Positions 1-8,722 of a stretch of 64,000 nucleotides of DNA are shown one piece after another (within the stretch, counting starts at the first letter, position 1; each line of letters begins with the position of its first letter). The position numbers and the translations under genes were made by a program. Below the pieces are notes generated by a model. It worked only from the letters and a program-made list of their open reading frames with translations, was not told where the DNA came from and did no database searches. The stretch is from Arthrobacter sp. HY1533 (GTDB taxonomy: Bacteria > Actinomycetota > Actinomycetes > Actinomycetales > Micrococcaceae), in the NCBI RefSeq assembly GCF_027568515.1, contig NZ_JANKZF010000006.1, forward strand, positions 62,001 through 126,000, given 5' to 3'.

Positions 1-110
1 GCCGGATCGATTCTGACAAGTTGTGTTTTTTCTCGGAAATTCAGTGGGCGACTGGCCAAATCGGCGTAAGCTCAGCACTACCGCGTGCAATGATGCAGGA
101 GGACCATCTA

Positions 111-1310
111 GTGACGTTTTCGCGAGGCAAGTCACGGACATACCAGTTGAGTATGGCCGTGGTCTGCACATTGCTGGCCTCCGGTGGTTTTGTGGGGGCC
201 GGCTATGTTGGCACGTCCTCCGCCGACGCCGCCGCAGCACTTAGTGTCCAGCAGGCCGGCCGCACCCAGGCCACGTCCCCCGACGTCCAGCCGGCCGGCT
301 TTGATTCCGTGGCCGCCCAGGGGCTGGGGGCGAAAATTTCCTTTGCCAACACCCTGATCAGCGCCAGAAAGCCCGCCGCCAAAAAGATCTTTGACCTGAC
401 CGACCCCAACGGCAACACGCCCCACCTGGCTCGGGGGGTCAATGCCATGCGCGGGGACATTCCCGAGGTGTCCGCGGAACTGATCTCCCAGGTCCGCAAG
501 GACATCCTCGCCGCCGCCTACCAGGGCCTGGGGCACCGCTACGTCTGGGGCGGCACGAGCTTTGAAAACGGCTGGGACTGCTCAGGATTTGTCCAGTGGG
601 CCTACGCGCAGGCCGGGGTGGTGTTGCCGCGCACCGAGCAGTGGGTGCCCATGGTGGAAACCAACAACCCGCAGCCCGGTGACATTGTGGTGCAGAATCC
701 CGACGGCCCCAACCACTGGTCGCACATTGGCATTTACATTGGCAACGGCAAGATGATCAGCGCACTGAACCCCTCGGTGGGCACCTTCATCCATGCACCG
801 TCCGATGTCAGCTCCTCCTCGAGCTACTTCACCATGCCGGCCTTTGCCGCTGCAGACGCCAAGGCCAAGGCCGATGCCGAGGCCAAGAAAGCCTCTGCGG
901 CAGCAAGCTCCGCGGCCACCACACCAGGCAAGACCAGTGGCCCGGCCAAGCCCACCCCAACGAAGCCGGGAGCCACCAAGCCGCCGGCCACAACAGGACC
1001 CGGGACGAAGCCACCCACGACGCCACCTGTCACCACGCCGACGACGCCGCCTGTCGTCACCACTCCGCCCATCACCACGCCGCCGGTGACAACCCCGCCC
1101 GCGACCACCGAGCCGCCGGCAACCACCGAACCGCCCGCATCGCCGCCGCCGGCCACCGAGGACCCCACCAGCGACGCCCCGGCCACAACGGATGCGGGCA
1201 CCACCGAACCGGTAACGGTGGCCCCCTCGGGCACCGGACTGGCCACAAGCCAGTCGGCAACGGAATCGAGCGAAGCGACGGAGCCGGGCACCGCCACCCC
1301 AACTCCATAA
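111..1310 (+). CDS. Secreted NlpC/P60 peptidoglycan endopeptidase with Pro/Thr-rich tail
   Basis: A predicted exported 399-residue cell-wall hydrolase that would cut peptide stems of peptidoglycan. The GTG start at 111 is chosen because AGGAGG lies 8 nt upstream; two upstream in-frame ATGs at 90 and 93 have no ribosome binding site. Residues 1-45 form a signal peptide (basic start, hydrophobic core, then SSADAAAA). The NlpC/P60 domain spans about residues 125-250. It has the catalytic Cys157 in GWDCSGFV and His205 in HWSHIGIY. The last ~150 residues are an Ala/Lys stretch followed by low-complexity Pro/Thr, a typical wall-spanning or O-glycosylated linker, with no LPXTG motif. It stands alone and is followed by a strong terminator. 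The family assignment is secure; the exact bond cleaved is not known. Confidence 0.88.
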   Translation: MTFSRGKSRTYQLSMAVVCTLLASGGFVGAGYVGTSSADAAAALSVQQAGRTQATSPDVQPAGFDSVAAQGLGAKISFANTLISARKPAAKKIFDLTDPNGNTPHLARGVNAMRGDIPEVSAELISQVRKDILAAAYQGLGHRYVWGGTSFENGWDCSGFVQWAYAQAGVVLPRTEQWVPMVETNNPQPGDIVVQNPDGPNHWSHIGIYIGNGKMISALNPSVGTFIHAPSDVSSSSSYFTMPAFAAADAKAKADAEAKKASAAASSAATTPGKTSGPAKPTPTKPGATKPPATTGPGTKPPTTPPVTTPTTPPVVTTPPITTPPVTTPPATTEPPATTEPPASPPPATEDPTSDAPATTDAGTTEPVTVAPSGTGLATSQSATESSEATEPGTATPTP

Positions 1311-1323
1311 TTGTCAGCGAACG

Positions 1324-1365
1324 GGTCCCGTCCAGCGTCTCCATGACGCGGGACGGGACCTTTTT
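1324..1365 (+). terminator. Rho-independent terminator after the NlpC/P60 gene
   Basis: The inverted repeat GGTCCCGTCC...GGGACGGGACC, with an inner AGCGTC/GACGC pairing, is followed directly by TTTTT. It begins 14 nt after the stop codon. The next 138 nt up to the GH31 gene contain no other ORF. Confidence 0.9.
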
Positions 1366-1503
1366 ACTGCCCCTGCGCCCGCAGTGGTATGCGTCACAAA
1401 AGTCCCCGAACTTGACCTGCGTCACAGTCTTCAGTGATTGTTGGTGAGTATTTCAAGATGCAAGTAGTCACAAACAGTCGTCTCGCACTGAAAGTTGGTT
1501 CGC

Positions 1504-4500
1504 ATGCCGTTGTTCCACGAGAAGAAACCGGCCACCACGCCGCCAAAACAGAAGGGACGGCGGGCCATGGGCCGGCGCAGTGTGGCCGTTGCCCTGGCCG
1601 GCCTGCTCGCCGCCGGTGCCGTTCCTGCACTGGCACTGCCCCAGGCGGCCCTCGCCGCCCCCGGAACGCCCATTGCGGCGTCGAACATCAAGCCAGAGGT
1701 CCCCGTTGAAAGCAACGGCTCCACCCTCGGCGCCATCAGCACCTTCACGCAGGCCGGCAATGTGGTCAGCCTGGCCCCGGCCACCGGCGCCATCCGCGTG
1801 ACCTTCCTGGACGATGGCAACTTCCGCCTTGAGGCAACCCCCACGGGATCCTTCTCGGATCCGGCCAACAGCCCCGAATCACCTGCCGACGCAACGCGCA
1901 CCGCCAACATCGTTGTGGGTGCGGCCGACTTCAAGGCAGGCACGGTCAACGTGGCCGACGCGGGCGGTGTCATCACCATGTCCACGGCCAAGGTGAAGCT
2001 GGAAGTCAACAAGGCATCCGGCGCCTTCACCCTCAAGCGCGCCGACGGCAGCGTTGTGTGGCAGGAATCCTCCGCCCTGAGCTTCGGTGCCAACACCACC
2101 ACCCAGCACCTGGCCCCCAAGGCCGGCGAGCAGTTCCTGGGCGGCGGCATGCAGAACGGCCGCGTGGTCCACACCGGCTCCACGATCAACATCTCCAACA
2201 ACTTCGACTGGGACGACGAGGGCCACCCCAACGCGGTCCCGTACTACATGACGAGCGCCGGCTACGGCGTCCTGCGCAACACCTTTGCGCCCGGCTCCTA
2301 CACGTTCACGGCCAATGAGACCACAACCCACAGGGAAAAGCGCTTCGACGCCTACTACTTTGTGGGCGACTACAAGCAGAGCCTGGACGGCTACACCAAG
2401 CTGACGGGGCGCCCCAACCTGCCCCCCGTGTACGGCCTGGAATATGGCGACGCCGACTGCTACAACCGTGCACTGCGCGGCGAGGCCCCGCCGTCGGACC
2501 CCAACGCCACCAAGAAGCAGCACACCTACGACTCCGTTGAAACGGCCAAGGAATTCAAGGCCAACAACATGCCCGCGGGCTGGATGATCGTCAACGACGG
2601 CTACGGCTGTGAATACACCGAGGATGCGGCTGGATTCGACAAGAATGCCCCGTACGACCCCAACAGCACCGACAAGGGCCTGGGCAACACGGTCAAGGCC
2701 ATCAAGGCCGAGGCCGACCTCAAGACCGGCCTGTGGACCCAGCGTTCGCTGAGCAACCAGGAAAAGGAAGTCGGCACCGACGGCATTGCCCTGCGCAAGC
2801 TCGACGTCGCCTGGGTCGGTGCAGGCTACCGCATGGCCCTGACCGGCTGTGAAAGCGCCAAGGGCGGCATCGAGACGTATTCCGCGGGCCGCGCCAACAC
2901 CCTCATGGTTGAGGGCTGGGCCGGTGCCCAGCGCTGTGGCGTGCCGTGGACCGGCGACCACTCCGGCAACCTGGACGCCGTCCGCTGGGCCGTCCCGGCC
3001 ATGGCCGGCGCCACCAACTCCGGCCAGGCCTTCACAGCCTCCGACGTGGACGGCATCTTCGGTGGCAGCACCGAAAGCTACGTCCGCGACCTGCAGTGGA
3101 AGGCGTTCGCCCCCGAGCTGTACTCCATGAGCGGCTGGGCCAGCGTGGACAAGCGCCCCTGGCTCTATGGCGAGGCAGCCACCGAGATCAACCGCAAGTA
3201 CCTGCAGATGCGCCAGGAACTCATGCCCTTCATCTACTCGCTGGCCGTTGATTCCAACGCCAACGGCGTGGGCATGATGCGCAGCATGCCGCTGGAATTC
3301 CCCAACGATCCGCTGTCCTACACCAAGGAAGCCGAAACCCAGTTCCTGCTGGGCCGCGACTACCTGGTTGCCCCTGTCTCCACCTCCACTCCGGTGCGCA
3401 ACGGCATTGTGCTGCCCGCCGGATCCCAGTGGATCGACTACTGGAGCGGCGCCATCCACCAGGGCGGCCAGGTCCTCAACGGCTACAGCGCCCCGCTGGA
3501 AACCCTGCCCATCTTTGTCCGGGCAGGCGCCGTGGTGCCCAAGGGCCCCATTGCCCGCAACGCCTCCCTGGTCCCGGAAAATTCAGCCCTCACGGTTGAC
3601 GTCTACCCCGCCGGAGCCTCCTCCTTCACCCTGAAGGAAGATGACAAGGTCAGCCGCGAATACAAGAACGGCAAGGCCAGCGTCCAGGAATTCAAGGTTG
3701 CTGCGCCCGCCAAGAACGGCGGCGACGTCAGCGTCACGATCGGCAAGCGCGACGGCGACTACGCCGGCAAGGCTGCTGCCCGCCCCTACAAGCTGGCCGT
3801 CCACAGCGGCTCGGCACCGTCCTCGGTCACCGTGGGCGCAACCACGCTGCCCAAGGCAGCCGACGCCGCGGCACTGGAAGCCGCAGCAACCGGCTGGTAC
3901 TACGACGCCGCGGATGCCGGCGGAACGGTCCACGTCAAGGCCGGCCCGATTGCCTCCAACGCAACGGCAACCGTCACGCTCAAGGCAACCTCCGCCGTCG
4001 GCGGCACGGACTCGGACGCCAAGGCGGCAGCCGTGGCCGTGAACCTGGAAAGCAAGGTGTTCCAGGGCAGCAAGACCGCGGCCTCGGCAACCTTCACCAA
4101 CACGGGCAGCAACGCCAAGACGAACGTGGTCATCACCCCCGTGGTCCCCGCGGGCTGGACCGTGAGCAATGCACAGGGTGCAACGGTGGCCCAGGTGGCC
4201 CCCGGCGCGACTGTCCAGGCAACCTTTGACCTGCTCCCCGGAGCGGCTTCGGAGGCGGGGCTGCAGAGCATCGGGGCCAAGGCAACATACAAGGACTCCA
4301 AGGGGGCTCCCCAGGAAGTCTCCGGCTCCAACCAGATGTACGTGGCCTACGGGTCACTGGCTGGTGCATTCAACAACATCTCCGTCACCACCGCCAGCGG
4401 CGCCTTTGCGGACAAGCTGGGCAACTTCGACGGCGGCGGAGCGTCCTTCAGCTCCGAGCAGCTGGCGACCGCCCCGCTCCCGGCAGGCGGGGTCACCCCG

Positions 4501-6414
4501 GGATCCACTGTCACAGTGGATGCCGGCCTGCCCACCGAGGTCAACTACACCTGGCCTGCAGCAGGCGCGAACAAGAACAACGCCGTTGCACTGAACGGGC
4601 AGACCATCGCGCTGACCGGCAAGGGCACCGACCTGGCCGTGCTCGGCTCGGCCGCCGCGGGATCGGGCGTCAGCCCGGAACTGACCATCACCTACAAGGA
4701 CGGAACTGTCCAGAAGGGTGCCCCGTACTTCCCCAACTGGCTGCCCCAGGGCGACACCAGGGGCGCCAAGGTGGCCATCAAGGCCATGGGCCGCAACAGC
4801 AAGACCCAGGCCGCCAACCCGGAATACACAGGAACCGGCTACCAGATCTACTCCGGCACTGTGCGCCTGCTCCCCAACAAGGAGCTGGCCTCGGTGCAGC
4901 TGCCCGTTGCCGAGAACGTCAAGATCTTTGACTGGCAGGTAGTGGACTTCCCGCTGCCCACGGCCCCGGACAAGGATTCCTTCATCTCCGATGTGACCCC
5001 CGTCAGTGCCAGCAACGGCTACGGCGTCATTGGCAAGGACGTGGTCAACAAGGATGCGGCAAACTCGCCCGATGTCCCGCTGACCATTGTTGACCGCACC
5101 GACCCGGCCAGCCCGAAGACCACCACGTACGATAAGGGCATGGGTGTCCACGCGGCCTCCAACCTCACGTACTACGTGGGCGAGCAGTGCTCCCGCTTCA
5201 CCTCCGAGATTGGCCTGGAAGGCGACTTCGGCGGCACCATCATCTTCACGGTGGTGGGCGACGGCAAGGTGCTCTACCAGAGCCGCACACTTGTCAAGGG
5301 CTTTGCCCCGGAAAAGCTGAACATTGACCTCAGCGGCGTCTCCTACGTGGAACTGAAGGTCGACCCGATCTCCGGCGGCTCCATCAACGGCGCCCACGGC
5401 GTGTGGGGCAACGCCAAGTTCCTCTGCGCGGAGGCTCCGCCCGCCGACGAGCAGGCTCCGGTCACCACGGCAACCATTGTGCCGGCCGCTCCGGCCGCCA
5501 GCGGCTGGTACACCACGGCACCGACCGTGGAACTGGCCGGCACCGACAACGTGGGCGTCACTGCGACCGAATACCAGATTGGCAACGGCCCCTGGAGCAC
5601 GTACACCGAGGCAGTTGCACTGCCCGAGGGTGTCAACGGCTTCAAGTACCGCTCCACTGACGCCGCCGGCAACGTCGAGGACGCCAAGGCAGCAGAGTTC
5701 AAGGTGGACACCCAGGTGCCCACCGTTGTTGCCAAGGTTGATGGACGTAACGTCAAGCTGACGGCCGCCGATTCCGGCTCCGGCATCGCCTCGGTGGAAT
5801 ACTCCACCAACGGCGGCGCCACCTGGCAGGCCTACACCGCTGCCATCAAGGCAGGCAAGGACGGCGTGTCCGTTTCCTACCGTGCCACCGACAAGGCCGG
5901 CCTGTCGGCGGCATCCACGGCCAACGCCGTGGTTCCCCCCGTGGGCAAGCCGCAGCCGGAGGCCCCGTCCATCACGGCCCCCGGCACCGCGAAGGCAGGT
6001 TCCACTGTCACCGTGACGGCAAAGAACCTCACCCCCGGTGCAAGCTACGAGCTGTGGATCCACTCCGAGCCCGTCAAGCTGGCCACGGCCAAGGCCGCAG
6101 CCGACGGCACGGTCACGCTGACGGGCACCATCCCGGCGAACCTCGCCGCCGGCGCCCACGAGCTGACGCTGGAGCAGGATGGCACCGTGCTGGCCCGCTC
6201 GGCAGTGGTTGTTGCCGCGGCAGGCACCAACCCGCCCGCCACGGGAACGCCCACGCCGAGCCAGCCGGCAGGCAACGGCGGCAGCAACACGGCAGGCAAC
6301 GGTGACGGCCTGGCCAGCACCGGTGCCAAGGTCATGCTGCCGGCAGGCATCGCCCTGCTGCTGGTGCTGGGAGGTGCCGGCGCGATGGTGGTCACCCGCC
6401 GCCGTCGTGCATAA
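1504..6414 (+). CDS. Cell-wall-anchored multidomain GH31 glycosidase (possibly alpha-N-acetylgalactosaminidase type)
   Basis: An exported, wall-anchored 1636-residue glycosidase. The start is uncertain: ATG 1504 is used here, while TTG 1495 and ATG 1567 are alternatives, and the last gives a tidy signal peptide (MGRRSVAVALAGLL...). Approximate domains: GH31 beta-sandwich 90-290; (beta/alpha)8 barrel 300-640 with nucleophile Asp434 in KLDVAWVG and acid/base Asp485 in PWTGDHSG; NEW3 850-930; a beta-sandwich 948-1150; NPCBM 1158-1310; Ig-like repeats 1318-1572. The C-terminus carries LASTG at 1603-1607, a membrane helix and RRRRA, so sortase anchoring is likely. The LDVAWVG nucleophile motif together with NEW3 and NPCBM resembles GH31 alpha-GalNAcases from memory; this specificity is inference. 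It could act on host or microbial glycans. Confidence 0.85.
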   Translation: MPLFHEKKPATTPPKQKGRRAMGRRSVAVALAGLLAAGAVPALALPQAALAAPGTPIAASNIKPEVPVESNGSTLGAISTFTQAGNVVSLAPATGAIRVTFLDDGNFRLEATPTGSFSDPANSPESPADATRTANIVVGAADFKAGTVNVADAGGVITMSTAKVKLEVNKASGAFTLKRADGSVVWQESSALSFGANTTTQHLAPKAGEQFLGGGMQNGRVVHTGSTINISNNFDWDDEGHPNAVPYYMTSAGYGVLRNTFAPGSYTFTANETTTHREKRFDAYYFVGDYKQSLDGYTKLTGRPNLPPVYGLEYGDADCYNRALRGEAPPSDPNATKKQHTYDSVETAKEFKANNMPAGWMIVNDGYGCEYTEDAAGFDKNAPYDPNSTDKGLGNTVKAIKAEADLKTGLWTQRSLSNQEKEVGTDGIALRKLDVAWVGAGYRMALTGCESAKGGIETYSAGRANTLMVEGWAGAQRCGVPWTGDHSGNLDAVRWAVPAMAGATNSGQAFTASDVDGIFGGSTESYVRDLQWKAFAPELYSMSGWASVDKRPWLYGEAATEINRKYLQMRQELMPFIYSLAVDSNANGVGMMRSMPLEFPNDPLSYTKEAETQFLLGRDYLVAPVSTSTPVRNGIVLPAGSQWIDYWSGAIHQGGQVLNGYSAPLETLPIFVRAGAVVPKGPIARNASLVPENSALTVDVYPAGASSFTLKEDDKVSREYKNGKASVQEFKVAAPAKNGGDVSVTIGKRDGDYAGKAAARPYKLAVHSGSAPSSVTVGATTLPKAADAAALEAAATGWYYDAADAGGTVHVKAGPIASNATATVTLKATSAVGGTDSDAKAAAVAVNLESKVFQGSKTAASATFTNTGSNAKTNVVITPVVPAGWTVSNAQGATVAQVAPGATVQATFDLLPGAASEAGLQSIGAKATYKDSKGAPQEVSGSNQMYVAYGSLAGAFNNISVTTASGAFADKLGNFDGGGASFSSEQLATAPLPAGGVTPGSTVTVDAGLPTEVNYTWPAAGANKNNAVALNGQTIALTGKGTDLAVLGSAAAGSGVSPELTITYKDGTVQKGAPYFPNWLPQGDTRGAKVAIKAMGRNSKTQAANPEYTGTGYQIYSGTVRLLPNKELASVQLPVAENVKIFDWQVVDFPLPTAPDKDSFISDVTPVSASNGYGVIGKDVVNKDAANSPDVPLTIVDRTDPASPKTTTYDKGMGVHAASNLTYYVGEQCSRFTSEIGLEGDFGGTIIFTVVGDGKVLYQSRTLVKGFAPEKLNIDLSGVSYVELKVDPISGGSINGAHGVWGNAKFLCAEAPPADEQAPVTTATIVPAAPAASGWYTTAPTVELAGTDNVGVTATEYQIGNGPWSTYTEAVALPEGVNGFKYRSTDAAGNVEDAKAAEFKVDTQVPTVVAKVDGRNVKLTAADSGSGIASVEYSTNGGATWQAYTAAIKAGKDGVSVSYRATDKAGLSAASTANAVVPPVGKPQPEAPSITAPGTAKAGSTVTVTAKNLTPGASYELWIHSEPVKLATAKAAADGTVTLTGTIPANLAAGAHELTLEQDGTVLARSAVVVAAAGTNPPATGTPTPSQPAGNGGSNTAGNGDGLASTGAKVMLPAGIALLLVLGGAGAMVVTRRRRA

Positions 6415-6436
6415 ACAGCGCAGCCTGACATAGGGG

Positions 6437-6472
6437 AAGGGCCCGTCCGCACAGTGCGGACGGGCCCTTTTC
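6437..6472 (+). terminator. Strong bidirectional terminator after GH31
   Basis: AAGGGCCCGTCCGCA and TGCGGACGGGCCCTT form a perfect 15-bp stem with a CAG loop followed by TTTT. It lies between the GH31 stop and the convergent response regulator stop, so it probably serves both strands. Confidence 0.92.
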
Positions 6473-6483
6473 CGTGGTCCGGT

Positions 6484-7140
6484 TCAGCCGCCGTGCTGGA
6501 GGAAGCTCAACACCGCCAGGACGCGGCGGTGGTCGTCGGCACCCGGCTGCAGGCCCAGCTTGATGAAGATGGAGCTGATGTGCTTTTCGACGGCGCCGGC
6601 ACTGATGACGAGTACCTTGGCGATGCCTGAATTCGTCAGGCCCTGCGCCATGAGGCCAAGCACCTGGGACTCGCGTGGGCTCAGGGTGTGAAGCGGGTCG
6701 GCGGCCGAGCGGTTGGACAGCAGGGCCGTCACCACCTCGGGATCAATGACAGTTGCGCCGGCTGCCACCCGCCGGATGGCGTCGGCGAAGTCCTCGAAGC
6801 GGGCCACCCGGTCCTTGAGCAGGTACCCCAGGCCGGCGCCGCCGGAGGCCCCCGCGAGCAGTTCGCCGGCGTAGTCCAGCTCCACATATTGCGAGAGCAC
6901 CAGGACGGCAACCGAGGGGAATTCCGCCCGGATCGCCAGGGCCGCGCGCAGGCCCTCATCCCGGTGTGAGGGGGGCATCCGGACGTCCGTGATGACCAGC
7001 TCGGGCACATGCTCCCGCACGGCGGCCATCAGCTCGGTGCCGTCGCCCACGGCCGCGCACACCTGGGCCCCGGTCTCTTCGAGCAGGCGGATGAGTCCCT
7101 CACGTAGCAGGACGGAATCTTCGGCAAGGACAACACGCAT
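6484..7140 (-). CDS. NarL/LuxR-family response regulator
   Basis: A 218-residue DNA-binding response regulator. The receiver domain (1-120) has acidic residues in VLAEDS and the phosphoacceptor Asp52 in LVITDVRMP. The C-terminal LuxR-type helix-turn-helix starts at LSPRESQVLGLMAQGLTN and continues SGIAKVLVISAGAVEKHI. The ATG at 7140 is preceded by GGAGGC, which is only 1 nt away and too close for a Shine-Dalgarno site. A TACTGT hexamer sits exactly 6 nt upstream, so a leaderless transcript is plausible. It lies 34 nt downstream of its likely partner kinase and would also be read from the kinase promoter. The signal it answers is unknown. Confidence 0.9.
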   Translation of the reverse strand: MRVVLAEDSVLLREGLIRLLEETGAQVCAAVGDGTELMAAVREHVPELVITDVRMPPSHRDEGLRAALAIRAEFPSVAVLVLSQYVELDYAGELLAGASGGAGLGYLLKDRVARFEDFADAIRRVAAGATVIDPEVVTALLSNRSAADPLHTLSPRESQVLGLMAQGLTNSGIAKVLVISAGAVEKHISSIFIKLGLQPGADDHRRVLAVLSFLQHGG

Positions 7141-7146
7141 GCCTCC

Positions 7147-7152
7147 ACAGTA
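7147..7152 (-). promoter_or_regulatory. Candidate -10 of a leaderless promoter for the response regulator
   Basis: On the minus strand TACTGT lies 6 nt before the ATG at 7140, which would put the transcription start at the A of ATG. It gives the regulator a possible promoter of its own inside the kinase-regulator operon. Confidence 0.45.
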
Positions 7153-7174
7153 GTGGCCGGTGCCGTGTGCGCCG

Positions 7175-8485
7175 TCAGGCACCCAACGGGATGCTGGCGC
7201 GCAGGGTGGTGGGACCGCCCTCAGGGCTGCTGATTTCCAGCGTCCCGTCGACGCCGGCCAGGCGGTCCACGAGGCCTGCGAGGCCATGGCCCTTGCCGAG
7301 GTGGGCGCCGCCGGTGCCGTTGTCGGTGACCTCAAGGACAAGTTCGGCGGGGGTGGCGTCAACGATGACGGCGGCCTGCCGGGCGCCGGAATGCTTGGCG
7401 ACATTCGCGAGGGCCTCGGAGGCAACAAAGTACGCGGCGTTCTCGGCGCCTTCGGCCAGGCGAACGCCCTGCCCGAGGCTGCCCGTGACGGAAACCGGGA
7501 CGGTGGACCTGGCGGCCAGCGACTCCACGGCCGCGCGCAGGCCCCTGTCGGCCAGCAGCGGCGGGGCAATTCCGCGGGAGAGCTGGCGCAGCTCGGTGAG
7601 GGCCTCGCGGCTCTGTTCGAGCGCACCGTCCATGAGCTTGTGGGCGGCTTCCGGGTCGGTGGCCATGCGCCGCTGGGCTGCCTCGACATCCATCTGCAGG
7701 CGGATCAGGCGCTGCTGGGGTCCGTCGTGCAGGTCGCGCTCAATCTTGCGCAGCGTGCTGGCCTCCTCGGACACCACCTGGGCCCGGCTGGCGGCAAGCT
7801 CCTCGCCGCGGGCACGCAGGGCGGCGTTCTCGTTGGTGAGCAGCGCCCGGGTGCTGGCCGCATCGGCCACGGCGAGGCCGTGGATGATGAAGGGCAGCAG
7901 CACCAGAAGCACCGCGCCATAGGCCAGTCCAAACCAGGACTCCGCCGTGTCGGGGCTGACGCCCAGCCACCTGTCCAGGCCGATGAGCTGGGCCAGCGGC
8001 TGGTTGTCCTGGGGCAGGAACCGCAGCCAGAACCACTGCGTCAGGCCGCCAAGGGACGTGGCGAGGACGCTGATGGCGATGCTGAAGCTTGCCGTGCGCA
8101 GCGGGAAGGCCACCAGGACGCCGTGGATGAAGTCCTTCCACAGCTGCGGATCCCCAAGGTTCTTGAACATGCCGCCCACGGAATTCTTGTGTGGCGCCCT
8201 GTAGTGCACCGGCGGAATATCCCCGGCCCAGTGGCGCAAGGCGGCGCGGTTGAGGCCGGCAAACCAGCGCGACACAACCAGGGTAGCCACCAGGATGGGC
8301 AGCCCCACCCACACCACAAGGGTGGAGACACCCAGCGAAAACAGGGTGAGCAGGACAACGAAAGAGACCAGCGAGACAACGAAGCCCGGCAGGATGTAGG
8401 CCAGGTCGGCGCCCATTTGGCGCCATGTGGCGGGGCGCAGGATGAACCAGGAGCGGGGCGCCGTGGGGGCAGGTGAAGTGAACAT
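7175..8485 (-). CDS. Membrane sensor histidine kinase (HisKA_3 type)
   Basis: A 436-residue integral membrane sensor kinase, cognate to the response regulator that follows it. The ATG at 8485 is chosen because AAGGA lies about 8 nt upstream; an earlier in-frame start at 8524 has no such site. The N-terminal ~230 residues contain several hydrophobic segments (for example ADLAYILPGFVVSLVSFVVL) of the actinobacterial putative-sensor type. A coiled linker leads to the HisKA_3 helix with phospho-acceptor His253 in ERDLHDGPQQ, and the HATPase domain ends with DNGTGG and GHGLAGLVDRL. The family is clear; the ligand is not. It is divergent from the ABC-F gene across a 237-nt region rich in dyads. Confidence 0.9.
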   Translation of the reverse strand: MFTSPAPTAPRSWFILRPATWRQMGADLAYILPGFVVSLVSFVVLLTLFSLGVSTLVVWVGLPILVATLVVSRWFAGLNRAALRHWAGDIPPVHYRAPHKNSVGGMFKNLGDPQLWKDFIHGVLVAFPLRTASFSIAISVLATSLGGLTQWFWLRFLPQDNQPLAQLIGLDRWLGVSPDTAESWFGLAYGAVLLVLLPFIIHGLAVADAASTRALLTNENAALRARGEELAASRAQVVSEEASTLRKIERDLHDGPQQRLIRLQMDVEAAQRRMATDPEAAHKLMDGALEQSREALTELRQLSRGIAPPLLADRGLRAAVESLAARSTVPVSVTGSLGQGVRLAEGAENAAYFVASEALANVAKHSGARQAAVIVDATPAELVLEVTDNGTGGAHLGKGHGLAGLVDRLAGVDGTLEISSPEGGPTTLRASIPLGA

Positions 8486-8542
8486 GTACCAATCCTTGCC
8501 GCAACGTGGTCCTGAAACCATCATGCCAGCCGGTCAAACAGG

Positions 8543-8560
8543 GGTGGGGATATCCCCACC
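8543..8560. promoter_or_regulatory. Perfect 18-bp palindrome between divergent genes
   Basis: GGTGGGGATATCCCCACC is its own reverse complement. It lies 58 nt upstream of the sensor kinase ATG and 160 nt upstream of the ABC-F start. The lack of a loop and of a T-tract argues for a dimeric-protein operator rather than a terminator. The neighbouring response regulator is an obvious candidate binder, but that is inference. Confidence 0.5.
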
Positions 8561-8613
8561 TGCTCCCACTGCTCGTGCCTCCCCAAGCGCTCCCATTGCT
8601 CGCAAGCTCGCAT

Positions 8614-8666
8614 GGGTCCCTCGCGCTGGTGGGCCCAGCAGCGGGTCCCTCGCAGGCGTGGGCCCA
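8614..8666 (+). repeat. Tandem direct repeat in the ABC-F leader
   Basis: GGGTCCCTCGC-N6-GGGCCCA occurs twice, at 8614-8637 and 8643-8666, with a 29-nt period. Each copy contains the small palindrome TGGGCCCA or its core. A second imperfect direct repeat, GCTCCCAYTGCTCG, lies just upstream at 8562-8575 and 8589-8602. This is the 5' region of the ABC-F gene. Confidence 0.55.
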
Positions 8667-8722
8667 TCCACCCAGCGGGGCTTGCGGTGGGGAAGTGCGC
8701 GCGGGGATGGGAGAATTGCCAA

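Noticed and set aside
1879-3459. Long minus-strand frames inside the GH31 gene (also 4354-6159)
   Set aside because: Codon-shadow frames of a high-GC gene; Gly/Val/His-rich translations with no motifs and no ribosome binding sites.
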